DNA of 9,635 bases from Clostridia bacterium. GTDB taxonomy: Bacteria > Bacillota_E > RBS10-35 > JAJYVN01. Positions 1-6,568 of the stretch are shown here, one piece after another. The notes under the pieces are model-generated. The model did no database searches, was not told the DNA's origin, and saw only the letters and a list, made by a program, of their open reading frames with translations. Numbering within the stretch: position 1 is the first letter of the stretch; the number at the start of each line of letters is the position of its first letter. Location of the stretch: positions 1 to 9,635 of the forward strand of contig DAHWHV010000394.1 in assembly GCA_027335545.1 (NCBI GenBank), written 5' to 3'. Made by a program: the position numbers and the translations under genes.

Positions 1-1
1 G

Positions 2-107
2 GTGGACGGTCCGCCCGTGGCCGGGGAGGGGCTGGGGGCCGCGGCCGTGGCGGGGGCCGCGCCCGTGGACGGTTCACCCGGGGTCGGGGAGGGGCGGGGC
101 GCCGCCG
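2..107 (+). repeat. Imperfect 63-bp tandem repeat (about 1.7 copies)
   Basis: GTGGACGGT occurs at 2-10 and again at 65-73. The following 30 or so bases (including CGGGGAGGGGC) also match with a few substitutions, and then the copies diverge. The period is 63 bp, or 21 codons, so it keeps the reading frame and gives VDGPPVAGEG... followed by VDGSPGVGEG.... The window starts within one base of the first copy, so more copies may lie upstream. Confidence 0.55.
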
Positions 108-937
108 CATCTCGACCCGCCGGGGTCCGGCGGTTCGGCGCTCCGGCCGCACCCGGGGGCGCGATCCCCCGCCTGGCTGGGACAGGGCCGGATGCCGCCG
201 GCAGGGTGTCGCCCCGCCTGATCCCACGCGCGCCGGCCTGGCTCTTGTGGCCCCGGGCCGGTTCCGCGGCGGCCCCTGGGGTGGTTGGTCGGCGTGGGCG
301 GCTCGACCCGTGGTGGGCCTGGCCGTCGCCCGCCGAAACTGGACCCGGCGGGGCGCTGCTCGGGGTGGTCGCCACATCGGGGGTAGATCCGCTCCCCCTC
401 TTGGGGGAGTGGGCTGCTCGGCGCCTGCGGCGGGTGCGTGGGCAACCCCTGCTGCCCGACGGGCGGCCCCTAGCCCAGGGGGCGGGCGGCGAGGACTGCC
501 GCGCGCGGGAGGTGCTCCACCCACCTGGGCCAGCGGAGGACGATGTGCCGTGCCTCTGGGTGCGAGACGCGCGGCCACCGCGCGCGGGGGTGCCCGATCC
601 GCGCCTGCATCTGGCTGCTCAGCGCTGCGCGGCTGTGGCCGTGGCCGCGACCCCCGACCCGGAGGGCCTGCGGGTGGCGGCTGGCATCCTCGCCCACCTA
701 GCCTTCTGCATGGGCGGCGCCCGTGGCGCCGAGGATCGGCTGGCGCTCTGGCTGGTGGAGGGCGGCGGGCGGGTGGCGTCCGACGGCGAGCTATCCCGGG
801 CCCTCGGTGTTCCTTGCCGTACGGTGACGGATCGGCCCGGATCGGCCGACCCGCCCGTGCCACATGGAGGCAGCGGCGTGGCGTCGTGTACCCCGGCGGG
901 CCCACAGCGGGCCCCGCCGCGTCCGCCCGCCGATTGA
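2..937 (+). CDS. Hypothetical ORF with Crp/Fnr-like C-terminus; possibly a decayed regulator
   Basis: The frame is open from the window edge, so its true start is unknown and may lie outside. Residues 1-100 are low-complexity Gly/Ala/Pro and begin with a 21-residue repeat. From about base 430 the frame weakly resembles a Crp/Fnr cyclic-nucleotide-type domain (RGQPLLPDG, then REVLHPPGPAEDD). At about 740-830 it reads like a winged helix (EDRLALWLVEGGGRV, then DGELSRALGVPCRTVT), where ELSRALGVPCRTVT resembles a recognition helix. After that the frame turns Pro/Ser-rich, whereas the +1 frame reads RQRRGVVYPGGPT (about 871-909), which looks like the missing wing. This suggests a frame disruption, and a 10-bp unit is duplicated there (830-849). 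No good ribosome site was found. It could instead be a real but unknown protein or non-coding DNA. A regulatory role for the downstream tad genes is inference only. Confidence 0.35.
   Translation: MDGPPVAGEGLGAAAVAGAAPVDGSPGVGEGRGAAASRPAGVRRFGAPAAPGGAIPRLAGTGPDAAGRVSPRLIPRAPAWLLWPRAGSAAAPGVVGRRGRLDPWWAWPSPAETGPGGALLGVVATSGVDPLPLLGEWAARRLRRVRGQPLLPDGRPLAQGAGGEDCRAREVLHPPGPAEDDVPCLWVRDARPPRAGVPDPRLHLAAQRCAAVAVAATPDPEGLRVAAGILAHLAFCMGGARGAEDRLALWLVEGGGRVASDGELSRALGVPCRTVTDRPGSADPPVPHGGSGVASCTPAGPQRAPPRPPAD
392..409 (+). other. Perfect 7-bp stem with TCTT loop
   Basis: CTCCCCC (392-398) and GGGGGAG (403-409) pair perfectly around a 4-base loop. No T-tract follows, so it is not a canonical intrinsic terminator. 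It sits inside the low-confidence left-flank ORF. A stable hairpin there slightly favours this part being untranslated leader rather than protein-coding. Confidence 0.4.
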
Positions 938-1003
938 CCGGAGCGCGCGGGTGTGGCGGGGCCGAGCCCGGACGGCGCGGGCGACAGGACGGAGGGGGTT
1001 GCG

Positions 1004-1897
1004 ATGGCTGCCATGGGGTGGACGCGCTCCGAGACGCGGGGCACAGGGGCCCTTTGGTTCGTGTTGGTCGCAGTGGTCTGCGCGCTGGTGGCGGCCTACG
1101 TGGCGCTGGCGCTGGTGCGCTCCGTCCGGCGTACCGTGCCGGTGGTGGTGGCCCGCCGGCTGGTGCCGCCTTTGGCGCCGGTCACGGCCGCCGACGTCGC
1201 CCTGGCCGACCTGCCGGCGCTCGCGCTGCCCCCGGGGGCGTTCCGCCGGCCGGCGGCGGTGGTGGGCGCCTACACGCGCATGGGGCTGGTCCCCGGCGAG
1301 GTGGTGACGGCCACGGCCCTCTCCGGTGGCGTGCAGGCGGCTACGGCCTTCGACGTGCGCCTCGCGCGGCTGGCCGACGTCGCTGCCTGCCGGCGGGGGG
1401 GGAGTGGCCGAGGCGCGCGGGTCCCGCCGCCCGCCGTTCCCGTGGGGGGCCAGGCGTCGGTGGGGCCATCCGGCTGCCGCGACCTGGTGGCGGTGTCGCT
1501 GCCGCTGAGCGCCGACCAGGGGTACCAGCTGGTGCGTGCGGGCGACGTCGTGGACGTGGCCGCGACGTACACCCTGCAGAGCGGTACGGTGAGCCAGGTC
1601 GTTGCCGCGGACGTCCCCGTTCTCTACCGGGTGAACGGCAGCGCGTCCGGCGGCGTCGGCTTCGCCGGCCAGAGCGGAGCGCTGGGGGCGGGTTCCGGCT
1701 GGCTCGTGCTCGGTGTTCCGCCCGGCCAGGCGCTGCGCCTACAACTCGCCGAGAACACGGGCCGCGTCGACGTCTTTCTGCGCCCGCCGGGGGCCCCGGC
1801 CGAGCCGGCCGCCCTGCAGCGTGAAGTGGTGACCACCGCGGACCTCGCGGGCGCCGTGTCCTCGACCCCGCCCAGCCTGGCCGGGCAACTGCCCTGA
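1004..1897 (+). CDS. cpaB: CpaB/RcpC Flp pilus assembly protein (SAF domain)
   Basis: The 297-residue product is a membrane-anchored Flp/Tad pilus assembly factor. The ATG at 1004 is preceded by GGAGG (991-995) with an 8-base gap; the open frame extends further upstream without a better site. Residues about 16-38 form one hydrophobic segment (LWFVLVAVVCALVAAYVALAL). Residues about 44-106 are a SAF-type domain (VPVVVARRLVPPLAPVTAADV, then GLVPGEVVTATAL). After a Gly/Pro-rich linker comes an RcpC-like domain (VAVSLPLSADQGYQLVRAGD, then WLVLGVPPGQALRLQLAE). Family members in diderms associate with the secretin; none is seen here, so a periplasm-equivalent or cell-wall role is inferred. The linker contains a G8 run (1395-1402) and two cysteines (about 129 and 158). 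The gene is first in the recognisable tad cluster, with 551 bp to cpaE. Confidence 0.9.
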   Translation: MAAMGWTRSETRGTGALWFVLVAVVCALVAAYVALALVRSVRRTVPVVVARRLVPPLAPVTAADVALADLPALALPPGAFRRPAAVVGAYTRMGLVPGEVVTATALSGGVQAATAFDVRLARLADVAACRRGGSGRGARVPPPAVPVGGQASVGPSGCRDLVAVSLPLSADQGYQLVRAGDVVDVAATYTLQSGTVSQVVAADVPVLYRVNGSASGGVGFAGQSGALGAGSGWLVLGVPPGQALRLQLAENTGRVDVFLRPPGAPAEPAALQREVVTTADLAGAVSSTPPSLAGQLP

Positions 1898-1898
1898 G

Positions 1899-1955
1899 CG
1901 CCGGCGCGGGTCGGGCGGGGTGGAGCGGCGTACGGGCGCCTCGCCCCGACCGGCG
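1899..1955 (+). terminator. Bulged GC-rich inverted repeat just after cpaB
   Basis: CGCCGG (1899-1904) plus TCGGG (1911-1915) pair with CCCGA (1945-1949) plus CCGGCG (1950-1955). This leaves a 6-base bulge and a 29-base apical region. It starts 2 bases after the cpaB stop. There is no U-tract, so it may be a weak or factor-assisted terminator, or an mRNA 3'-end stabiliser. Confidence 0.35.
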
Positions 1956-2147
1956 TAACGCGGATGGCGCTGCGCGCCGCAATGACTGCGAAACCGTGAA
2001 CCTGGCTCCCTTCTAAAGGAAGGACGAGTCCGGACCACCGTCGGCGCTCTCCAAACGGGACGGGACGATGCTGGCGTACAGCGGATCGCGCCCGTGGAGG
2101 CAGCGGGGAGACAGGCGCCCGCCGGGTTGCTGGCCAACGGTGGCGGT

Positions 2148-2178
2148 GTGGTGAACGTACGGTCCGGGGTGGTGAACG
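2148..2178 (+). repeat. GTGGTGAACG direct repeat spaced 21 bp
   Basis: GTGGTGAACG is present exactly at 2148-2157 and again at 2169-2178. A start-to-start distance of 21 bp is two helical turns, so both copies face the same side of the DNA, as tandem regulator sites do. It lies in the cpaB-cpaE spacer about 270 bp before the cpaE start. The role is inferred and chance recurrence is possible. Confidence 0.4.
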
Positions 2179-2339
2179 GGGGCAGCGGACCCGCGGGGGC
2201 CCGTCAGGCCGCGGGAGACGAGAAAAGGGCGGTCGCCCCGGACGGACCGATCCTGGTGAAGGAGACCCATCCCGGGTGAGCGTCCCGGCCCGTGGCGGGG
2301 GCGTCTGCCGCGCAAGGACGAGTTCGCCTGTTGCCTACC

Positions 2340-2353
2340 GCCCCGCGAGGGGC
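2340..2353 (+). promoter_or_regulatory. Leader hairpin with GCGA (GNRA-type) tetraloop
   Basis: GCCCC (2340-2344), loop GCGA (2345-2348) and GGGGC (2349-2353) form a perfect 5-bp stem closed by a GNRA tetraloop. The segment after it is purine-rich (GCAAAT...CCGAAAGGGGCGAA, 2352-2376), unusual for this GC-skewed spacer. It lies about 95 bases before the cpaE start. It looks like structured leader RNA, and no riboswitch class is recognised. Confidence 0.35.
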
Positions 2354-2404
2354 AAATCTGAGGCCGAAAGGGGCGAACGCCTGGTCGGGCGGGCGTGTGG
2401 CGGG

Positions 2405-2416
2405 CCGAGTACTCGG
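2405..2416. promoter_or_regulatory. Perfect 12-bp palindrome CCGAGTACTCGG before cpaE
   Basis: CCGAGTACTCGG is a perfect dyad with no spacer, followed by TTTTG. It is 32 bp before the chosen cpaE start (2449) and 20 bp before its ribosome site. The position and symmetry suit an operator for a dimeric repressor. In RNA it could also form a small stem followed by four U residues. Neither role is proven. Confidence 0.4.
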
Positions 2417-2436
2417 TTTTGTCCACATTCTTGACC

Positions 2437-2442
2437 AGGTGG
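2437..2442 (+). promoter_or_regulatory. Ribosome binding site deciding the cpaE start
   Basis: AGGTGG (one mismatch to AGGAGG) lies 6 bases before GTG 2449. The frame is open upstream to 2395, but the upstream in-frame starts (GTG 2395, TTG 2419, TTG 2431) lack such a site, and using them would place the palindrome inside the gene. Confidence 0.55.
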
Positions 2443-2448
2443 AAGCAA

Positions 2449-3690
2449 GTGGCACTGGCCGAGGAGATCGGTCGGGCCCTCTGGTTCGTAGCGCTTGACG
2501 ACGACGCGGCCTGGCTGGACGACCTCAACGACATGTTCGTTGGCTGCGCCGACCTGCGCATGGCCGGGGGTACCTCGCGGGTGCACGACGTGCGCCGGCT
2601 GGTGGCGGAGAACGGGGCGGACCTGGTGCTGGTCGACCACGGGCTGGCGGGCACCTCCGGTACGGCGGCGGCGGGAGCGCTGGCCCGGCAGATGCCGGCC
2701 GTGCGCGTCTACCTCATGGCGGAGAGCCCCACGCGCGAACTGTGGGAGGACGCGCGCCGCCGCGGGGTGCGCGGCGTCATCCGCAAGCCCTTCACTCCGG
2801 AGGCCCTGATGCGCCGCGTGCGGGAGGACATGGACGCGGAGGCGCGCCAGACGGAGGCGCTGGATCCGGCGACCGCGCCGCCCCGCGCCGCGGGGGCCCA
2901 CGTGGCGGCAGACGCGCCCCGGGCCATCGCTGTATTCAGCTTCAAAGGGGGTGTGGGCAAGTCCCTGGTGGCGGCCAACCTGGCCGTGGCCGCGGCCTCC
3001 GCGGTCCGCCCGCAGCGCCGGCAGGTCGCGCTGGTCGACGCGGAGGAGGGGGTGGGTACCACGCCGACACTGCTCGGGGTGGCGGGCCGGCCAACGCTCC
3101 TCGACTGGAGCGAGTACGAGGGGGAACGCGCCGTCGACCCGGCCATCGCCGGGCGCAAGCTCGCGCAATTGCGCTGCGGCCTGCACTGCGTGTTCGCGCC
3201 CGGTGAGATGGATCGCGTGGTCTCGCGCCCGCTGATGGATACCGTGCTCGGCACGCTGCGCGGCATGTTCGGCCTGGTCGTGGTCGACTGCGCCCCCCAG
3301 GTGACCGAAGCCGTGCTGTCCGCCCTGCAGCAGTGCACCACGTTACTGCTCGTCGTCGAGCCCACCCTGGACTGTCTGGACAAGGTACGCCGCGGCGTGG
3401 TCGCGCTGCAGGCAGCTGGCGTCGGGATGGCCAAGCTGCGCGTCCTTGTCAATCAGGGCCGTCCAGGCAGCGGCGAATATACCGCGGCCGAGGTGCGTGA
3501 GGCGTTGGGGCTGCAGGTGTTGGGGCGACTGCCCTTCGACCCGGAGGCCCGGCGCTGCGTGAACCGGAGGCAGCCGCTGGCGCTCTGCGCGGAGCGGGGT
3601 CCCTTCATGACCGCGCTGCTGCGCGCTGTCGACGGGATCCTCCCGGGGCTCGGCCGGATCCCCGGACGGCGGCGGTGGCCGTGGGGCTGA
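2449..3690 (+). CDS. cpaE: CpaE/TadZ: receiver domain plus ParA/MinD-like ATPase
   Basis: This 413-residue localisation factor of the Flp/Tad machine starts at GTG 2449. Residues about 9-125 form a CheY-type receiver fold: acidic cluster DDD at 17-19, candidate phospho-acceptor D63 in LVLVDHGLAG, S93 in MAES and K113 in IRKPF. The D-to-S gap (30) and S-to-K gap (20) are close to the CheY pattern. An Ala/Pro-rich linker follows. Residues about 158-400 are a ParA/MinD-type ATPase with deviant Walker A FSFKGGVGKS (K166 and K171), LVDAEEGVG in place of the switch I/A' region, and Walker B-like LVVVDCAPQ. Known TadZ proteins often have a degenerate receiver; this one looks complete. It lies 82 bp before cpaF, so probably in one transcript. 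The C-terminal tail (RIPGRRRWPWG) is basic. Confidence 0.9.
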   Translation: MALAEEIGRALWFVALDDDAAWLDDLNDMFVGCADLRMAGGTSRVHDVRRLVAENGADLVLVDHGLAGTSGTAAAGALARQMPAVRVYLMAESPTRELWEDARRRGVRGVIRKPFTPEALMRRVREDMDAEARQTEALDPATAPPRAAGAHVAADAPRAIAVFSFKGGVGKSLVAANLAVAAASAVRPQRRQVALVDAEEGVGTTPTLLGVAGRPTLLDWSEYEGERAVDPAIAGRKLAQLRCGLHCVFAPGEMDRVVSRPLMDTVLGTLRGMFGLVVVDCAPQVTEAVLSALQQCTTLLLVVEPTLDCLDKVRRGVVALQAAGVGMAKLRVLVNQGRPGSGEYTAAEVREALGLQVLGRLPFDPEARRCVNRRQPLALCAERGPFMTALLRAVDGILPGLGRIPGRRRWPWG

Positions 3691-3731
3691 GGAAGAGGCC
3701 CGCCCAGGGGTCCGCGCGCCGCTTTACCGCT

Positions 3732-3752
3732 CGGCGCGGCCTGGCCGCGCCG
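3732..3752 (+). other. Perfect 10-bp inverted repeat between cpaE and cpaF
   Basis: CGGCGCGGCC (3732-3741) and GGCCGCGCCG (3743-3752) are perfect reverse complements around a single T. It ends 5 bases before the cpaF ribosome site (GGGGAGG, 3758-3764). In RNA it would be a very stable hairpin that could tune cpaF translation or serve as a processing barrier within the transcript. Confidence 0.5.
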
Positions 3753-3772
3753 CTCCAGGGGAGGCCCAGCGG

Positions 3773-5161
3773 ATGGCAGAGGCACGTGATGGGTTTCGCA
3801 ACGCGCTGGCTGTGCTGCGCGAGGAGCGCTCCGCCTATGACGGCCAGTCGCCGGCGGCCGAGGCGCGCCCCCAGCCCGGGGACCGGCCACGCTTCGTCGG
3901 GCTGTCCCCCGACGTGGCGACCGGCCCGGAGCAGGATGCGGTGCGCCGCATCTTCGCGCGGCTGGGATCAGAGGGTCAGGGGCTCGGCGAGCAGGACCAG
4001 CGGGCGCTGGTCAAGGCGCTGGTCGCGGCCGAGGCCGGCGACCTGCCGCGGCCGCGCCTGGAGGCCATCGAGCGGGAGGTGCTGCAGAGCCTGGGCGGCA
4101 AGCTGGGGCTGCTGCAGCCCCTCCTTGACGACCCGGAGGTCACGGAGGTGATGGTCAACGCCCCGGACCAGGTCTACGTGGAGCGCCGTGGCCGCATCGA
4201 ACGCGCCGGGGTCTGCTTCCGCGACGAGCGTTCCGTGCAGGCCTTGGTGGAACGTATCGTGGCGCCGCTCGGCCGTTCCTTTTCTGTAGCGCACCCGACG
4301 GTCGACGCGCGCCTGCCCGACGGCAGCCGTGTGCATGCCGTGCGCCCGCCGGTGTCCCTCCTCGGCACGGCATTGACCATCCGGCGCTTTCCCCGCCTCC
4401 TGAGCCTGCAAGACCTGGTGGAGGCCGGCGCGTGCGGGGAGGGTCGCTGGGAGATGCCGGACCTGGACGGGCCGTGGCCGCGCGGTGCGCCCGGCTGGGT
4501 CGCCCTGGCCTGGTGCGTGCGGCACGGGGCGAACCTCTTGGTCAGCGGTGGTACCGCCTCAGGGAAAACCACGCTGCACAACGCCCTGACCGAGTTCATC
4601 CCGCCGGCGGAACGCATCGTGGTCATCGAGGATGCCGCCGAGCTGCAGCCGCGGCTGCCCCACGTGGTGCGTTTGGAGGCGCGGCCGCCAAACGCCGAAG
4701 GCAGCGGGGCGGTGAGTATCCAGCATCTGGTGGTGAACGCCCTCCGCATGCGTCCGGACCGCATCGTCGTGGGTGAAGTGCGCGACCTGGAGGCGCTCGA
4801 CATGCTCCTGGCGATGAACACCGGGCACGACGGCTCGCTCACCACCATCCACGCCAACTCGCCGGCGGAGGTGTTCCCACGCCTCGTCCAGGCCACCACA
4901 CTGCGTAGCGCGGGCGCCGTGGCCGGCGCCAGAGCCGAGGCGGTGGTCGAGATCGCGGCCGCCGCGCTCAAGGTCATCGTGCAGGTGGCACGCGGCGCGG
5001 GTGGCGGGCGCCGTATCGAGGCCGTCGTCGCCGTGGAGGGCCTCCTGCCCGGAGGCGCTCCGCGCCTGCGCCCGCTGTACGCCTGGCAAGGGGGAGGCCT
5101 GGCTCCCACCGGCGAGCAGCCGGCGTGGGCCGAGTCTCCCAGCCGCGGCGGCCGTGCATAG
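3773..5161 (+). CDS. cpaF: CpaF/TadA type II/IV secretion ATPase
   Basis: This 462-residue cytoplasmic hexameric ATPase drives Flp pilin assembly. ATG 3773 follows GGGGAGG (3758-3764) at 8 bases. Residues 1-105 are variable. From about 117 comes the conserved N-terminal domain (LLDDPEVTEVMVNAPDQVYV, then VDARLPDGSRVHAVRPP). The ATPase core shows Walker A GGTASGKTT at 259-267, an Asp box VIEDAAEL (E286, D287), Walker B-like RIVVGEVRD (E335) and a His box GHDGSLTTIHAN (H352, H360). The usual GGTGSGKTT has Ala in place of the second loop Gly, a tolerated position. Length and motif order are normal for the family. It is followed by a 216-bp spacer before its partner tadB. Confidence 0.96.
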   Translation: MAEARDGFRNALAVLREERSAYDGQSPAAEARPQPGDRPRFVGLSPDVATGPEQDAVRRIFARLGSEGQGLGEQDQRALVKALVAAEAGDLPRPRLEAIEREVLQSLGGKLGLLQPLLDDPEVTEVMVNAPDQVYVERRGRIERAGVCFRDERSVQALVERIVAPLGRSFSVAHPTVDARLPDGSRVHAVRPPVSLLGTALTIRRFPRLLSLQDLVEAGACGEGRWEMPDLDGPWPRGAPGWVALAWCVRHGANLLVSGGTASGKTTLHNALTEFIPPAERIVVIEDAAELQPRLPHVVRLEARPPNAEGSGAVSIQHLVVNALRMRPDRIVVGEVRDLEALDMLLAMNTGHDGSLTTIHANSPAEVFPRLVQATTLRSAGAVAGARAEAVVEIAAAALKVIVQVARGAGGGRRIEAVVAVEGLLPGGAPRLRPLYAWQGGGLAPTGEQPAWAESPSRGGRA

Positions 5162-5377
5162 CCCGCTCCGTGCGGATCCTGCGGTGCACCGGGCGGCGCC
5201 CGCCAACGGGCCGGCGCCCCCGCGACGCGCTACGGCCAGTGCCGGCCGCCGGAGCGACCCATCCCGCTGCCCACCGGCAGAGAGCGCGCCGCCAGGGTGC
5301 GAACGGGAGCCTTACCCCGGACGGCCCTGCGGCACCGTGCCGTGGGTCCCCGTTCCACCGGGAGGTGTCAGCGTGCC
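5162..5377. other. 216-bp spacer between cpaF and tadB with small hairpins
   Basis: No gene was seen. Two small perfect stems are present: CGGGC/GCCCG (5190-5194 and 5198-5202) and CGGCAC/GTGCCG around one C (5330-5342). The second is 18 bases before the tadB ribosome site. The tadB frame stays open back to 5297, but it reads as non-protein-like Arg/Pro-rich sequence. Confidence 0.5.
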
Positions 5378-6319
5378 ATGACCGTGCTCTTCGTCTGCAC
5401 CGCCGCCGCCGTGCTGGCGCTGGCCGAGGCCTTGCGCGCCGCCTGGGGCCGCCGATCCGGCCGTGCCCTACGCGCCCTGCTGGCGACGGAGGCGCGCCCG
5501 GGGGCGGTGCGCGCTGTTCCGGGCGGACGGCCGCGGGCGGACCCCGCCAGCGCCGCCGGCACCCTGCCCTTTCCGTTCGGCTATCTCAACCGCCGCCTGC
5601 GGCAAGGGGCCGTGGCCGTTTCCCTGCAGACGGCGGCCCTGCTCGCGGTCGCGGGGGCCGTGCTCGCCTGGGCGTCGGCCGCCACGCTCGTCGGCGCCGG
5701 GCACCTCGCCGACCTGGCCGTCCCGGCTGGCCTCTGGGCCCCGGTCCTCTGGATCGACCGTCTCGCTGCCCGTCGACGTGAGGCGGTCGCCGAGGAGATG
5801 GAGCGCGCGGCGGTGGCGCTGGAGTCGGCGGTGGCGGCGGGAATGAACGCCTATGAGGCCGTGCTGGACGTCGGGGTGAGCAGCGGCGGTATTCTCGGGG
5901 CGGAACTCGTGCGCACGATCGCGGATGCCGACCGCGTGGGCATGAGCGAGGCGCTGTCCCTCCTCGGGCAGCGACTACCCCTGCCCGAGGTCCAACTGCT
6001 GATCGCCAGCATGCGGCTCAACCAGGCCGCCGGCGCGGAGCTGGGCGCGACGCTGACGGGCCTCGGCCGGACGCTGCGTGAGCGCCGGGAGGCCGCTCTG
6101 GCTCTGCGTGCCGCCACGGCCGCCGGCCGCTGGCAGGCGGGCATGCTGGTGGCGGTGCCGCCGCTGCTGCTGTTCTTCATGCGTTACGCGTACCCGTCCT
6201 TTGAGACGCCGCTCTTCGCCACGGCCACGGGCCAAATGCTCCTGCTGCTCGCCGCCTGCTGGCTGCTCGTCGGCCACGTGGTGGTGCACCGGATGTCGGT
6301 GCCGCGGGCCGAGGCCTGA
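5378..6319 (+). CDS. tadB: TadB inner-membrane platform protein (T2SSF family)
   Basis: This 313-residue polytopic membrane protein is one of the two GspF-like platform subunits that couple the CpaF ATPase to pilin assembly. ATG 5378 has GGAGGTG (5361-5367) upstream at 10 bases; the open frame goes back further but without such a site. Hydrophobic segments: about 2-18 (VLFVCTAAAVLALAEAL), two between about 78 and 125, and two at the C-terminus (MLVAVPPLLLFFMRY, then LLLLAACWLLVGHVVV). The T2SSF domain is in the middle (ERAAVALESAVAAGMNAYEAV, then PEVQLLIASMRLNQAAGAEL). Order and size match TadB, and its TadC partner is next. Part of its 3' end is duplicated downstream at 6569-6664. Confidence 0.92.
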   Translation: MTVLFVCTAAAVLALAEALRAAWGRRSGRALRALLATEARPGAVRAVPGGRPRADPASAAGTLPFPFGYLNRRLRQGAVAVSLQTAALLAVAGAVLAWASAATLVGAGHLADLAVPAGLWAPVLWIDRLAARRREAVAEEMERAAVALESAVAAGMNAYEAVLDVGVSSGGILGAELVRTIADADRVGMSEALSLLGQRLPLPEVQLLIASMRLNQAAGAELGATLTGLGRTLRERREAALALRAATAAGRWQAGMLVAVPPLLLFFMRYAYPSFETPLFATATGQMLLLLAACWLLVGHVVVHRMSVPRAEA

Positions 6320-6568
6320 AGGGCGGCCGCCGGCATGGGGAGACGGGAAAAGGCGCCCCGGCGGCCCATCCGCCGCACGAGCCGTTGCTGCCGCTCTTGA
6401 CACGCCAAACCGCCTCGCCGTGGGGAACCAGACTGTTCATCCCGCATCTCGCGGTGTCAGGCGGGCGCCGCTGTGCAGAAGGACCCCGCGACACGAGTGG
6501 GTGAGGTTGTGGTGGGGGGCCGGCCCCTGGACACCGAGGCGACCGGTCGCCCCTTTGCGAAAGTTGGG

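Larger units (their letters stand above)
1898..2448. other. 551-bp spacer between cpaB and cpaE, no convincing gene
   Basis: No open frame here has both a ribosome site and protein-like composition. A 61-codon frame at 2094-2279 lacks a Shine-Dalgarno site and resembles no family. The spacer holds the inverted repeat after cpaB, a locally AT-richer patch (about 2008-2022, CCTTC/GAAGG arms), a 21-bp-spaced direct repeat, a purine-rich box (2213-2228), a GCGA-loop hairpin and a 12-bp palindrome close to cpaE. It probably contains the promoter/leader of cpaE, but I cannot place -35/-10 boxes with confidence. Confidence 0.6.

Noticed and set aside
247..1824. Long open frame in frame 1 across the left flank and cpaB
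   Set aside because: Its product is an Arg/Gly/Ala-rich shadow; cpaB in another frame has clear domains, and long stop-free frames are expected at this GC content.
1981..2040. Possible hammerhead-like core (CGAAAC near GGACGAGTCC)
   Set aside because: The invariant CUGANGA segment is missing and the stems cannot be arranged in the required order.
2094..2279. 61-codon open frame in the cpaB-cpaE spacer
   Set aside because: It has no ribosome site and no recognisable family features, and its repeats are better seen as DNA-level direct repeats.
2020..2323. AAGGACGAGT repeated at 2020-2029 and 2314-2323
   Set aside because: Only ten bases match, the flanks differ, and the roughly 294-bp distance suggests no joint function; chance is likely.
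2340..2400. Possible c-di-GMP-I (GEMM) riboswitch before cpaE, from the order GGGGCAAA ... GAAA ... ACGC
   Set aside because: The hallmark segment around GGGACGCAAAGC and the second conserved stem with its receptor are not found; only short generic matches remain. A covariance-model scan would settle it.
2335..3186. Long minus-strand open frames opposite cpaE, cpaF and tadC
   Set aside because: They mirror well-supported + strand genes, have no family features, and arise because stop codons are rare in GC-rich DNA.
6397..6402. TTGACA resembling a -35 box in the tadB-tadC spacer
   Set aside because: No acceptable -10 hexamer lies 16-19 bp downstream; the sequence there is GC-rich.
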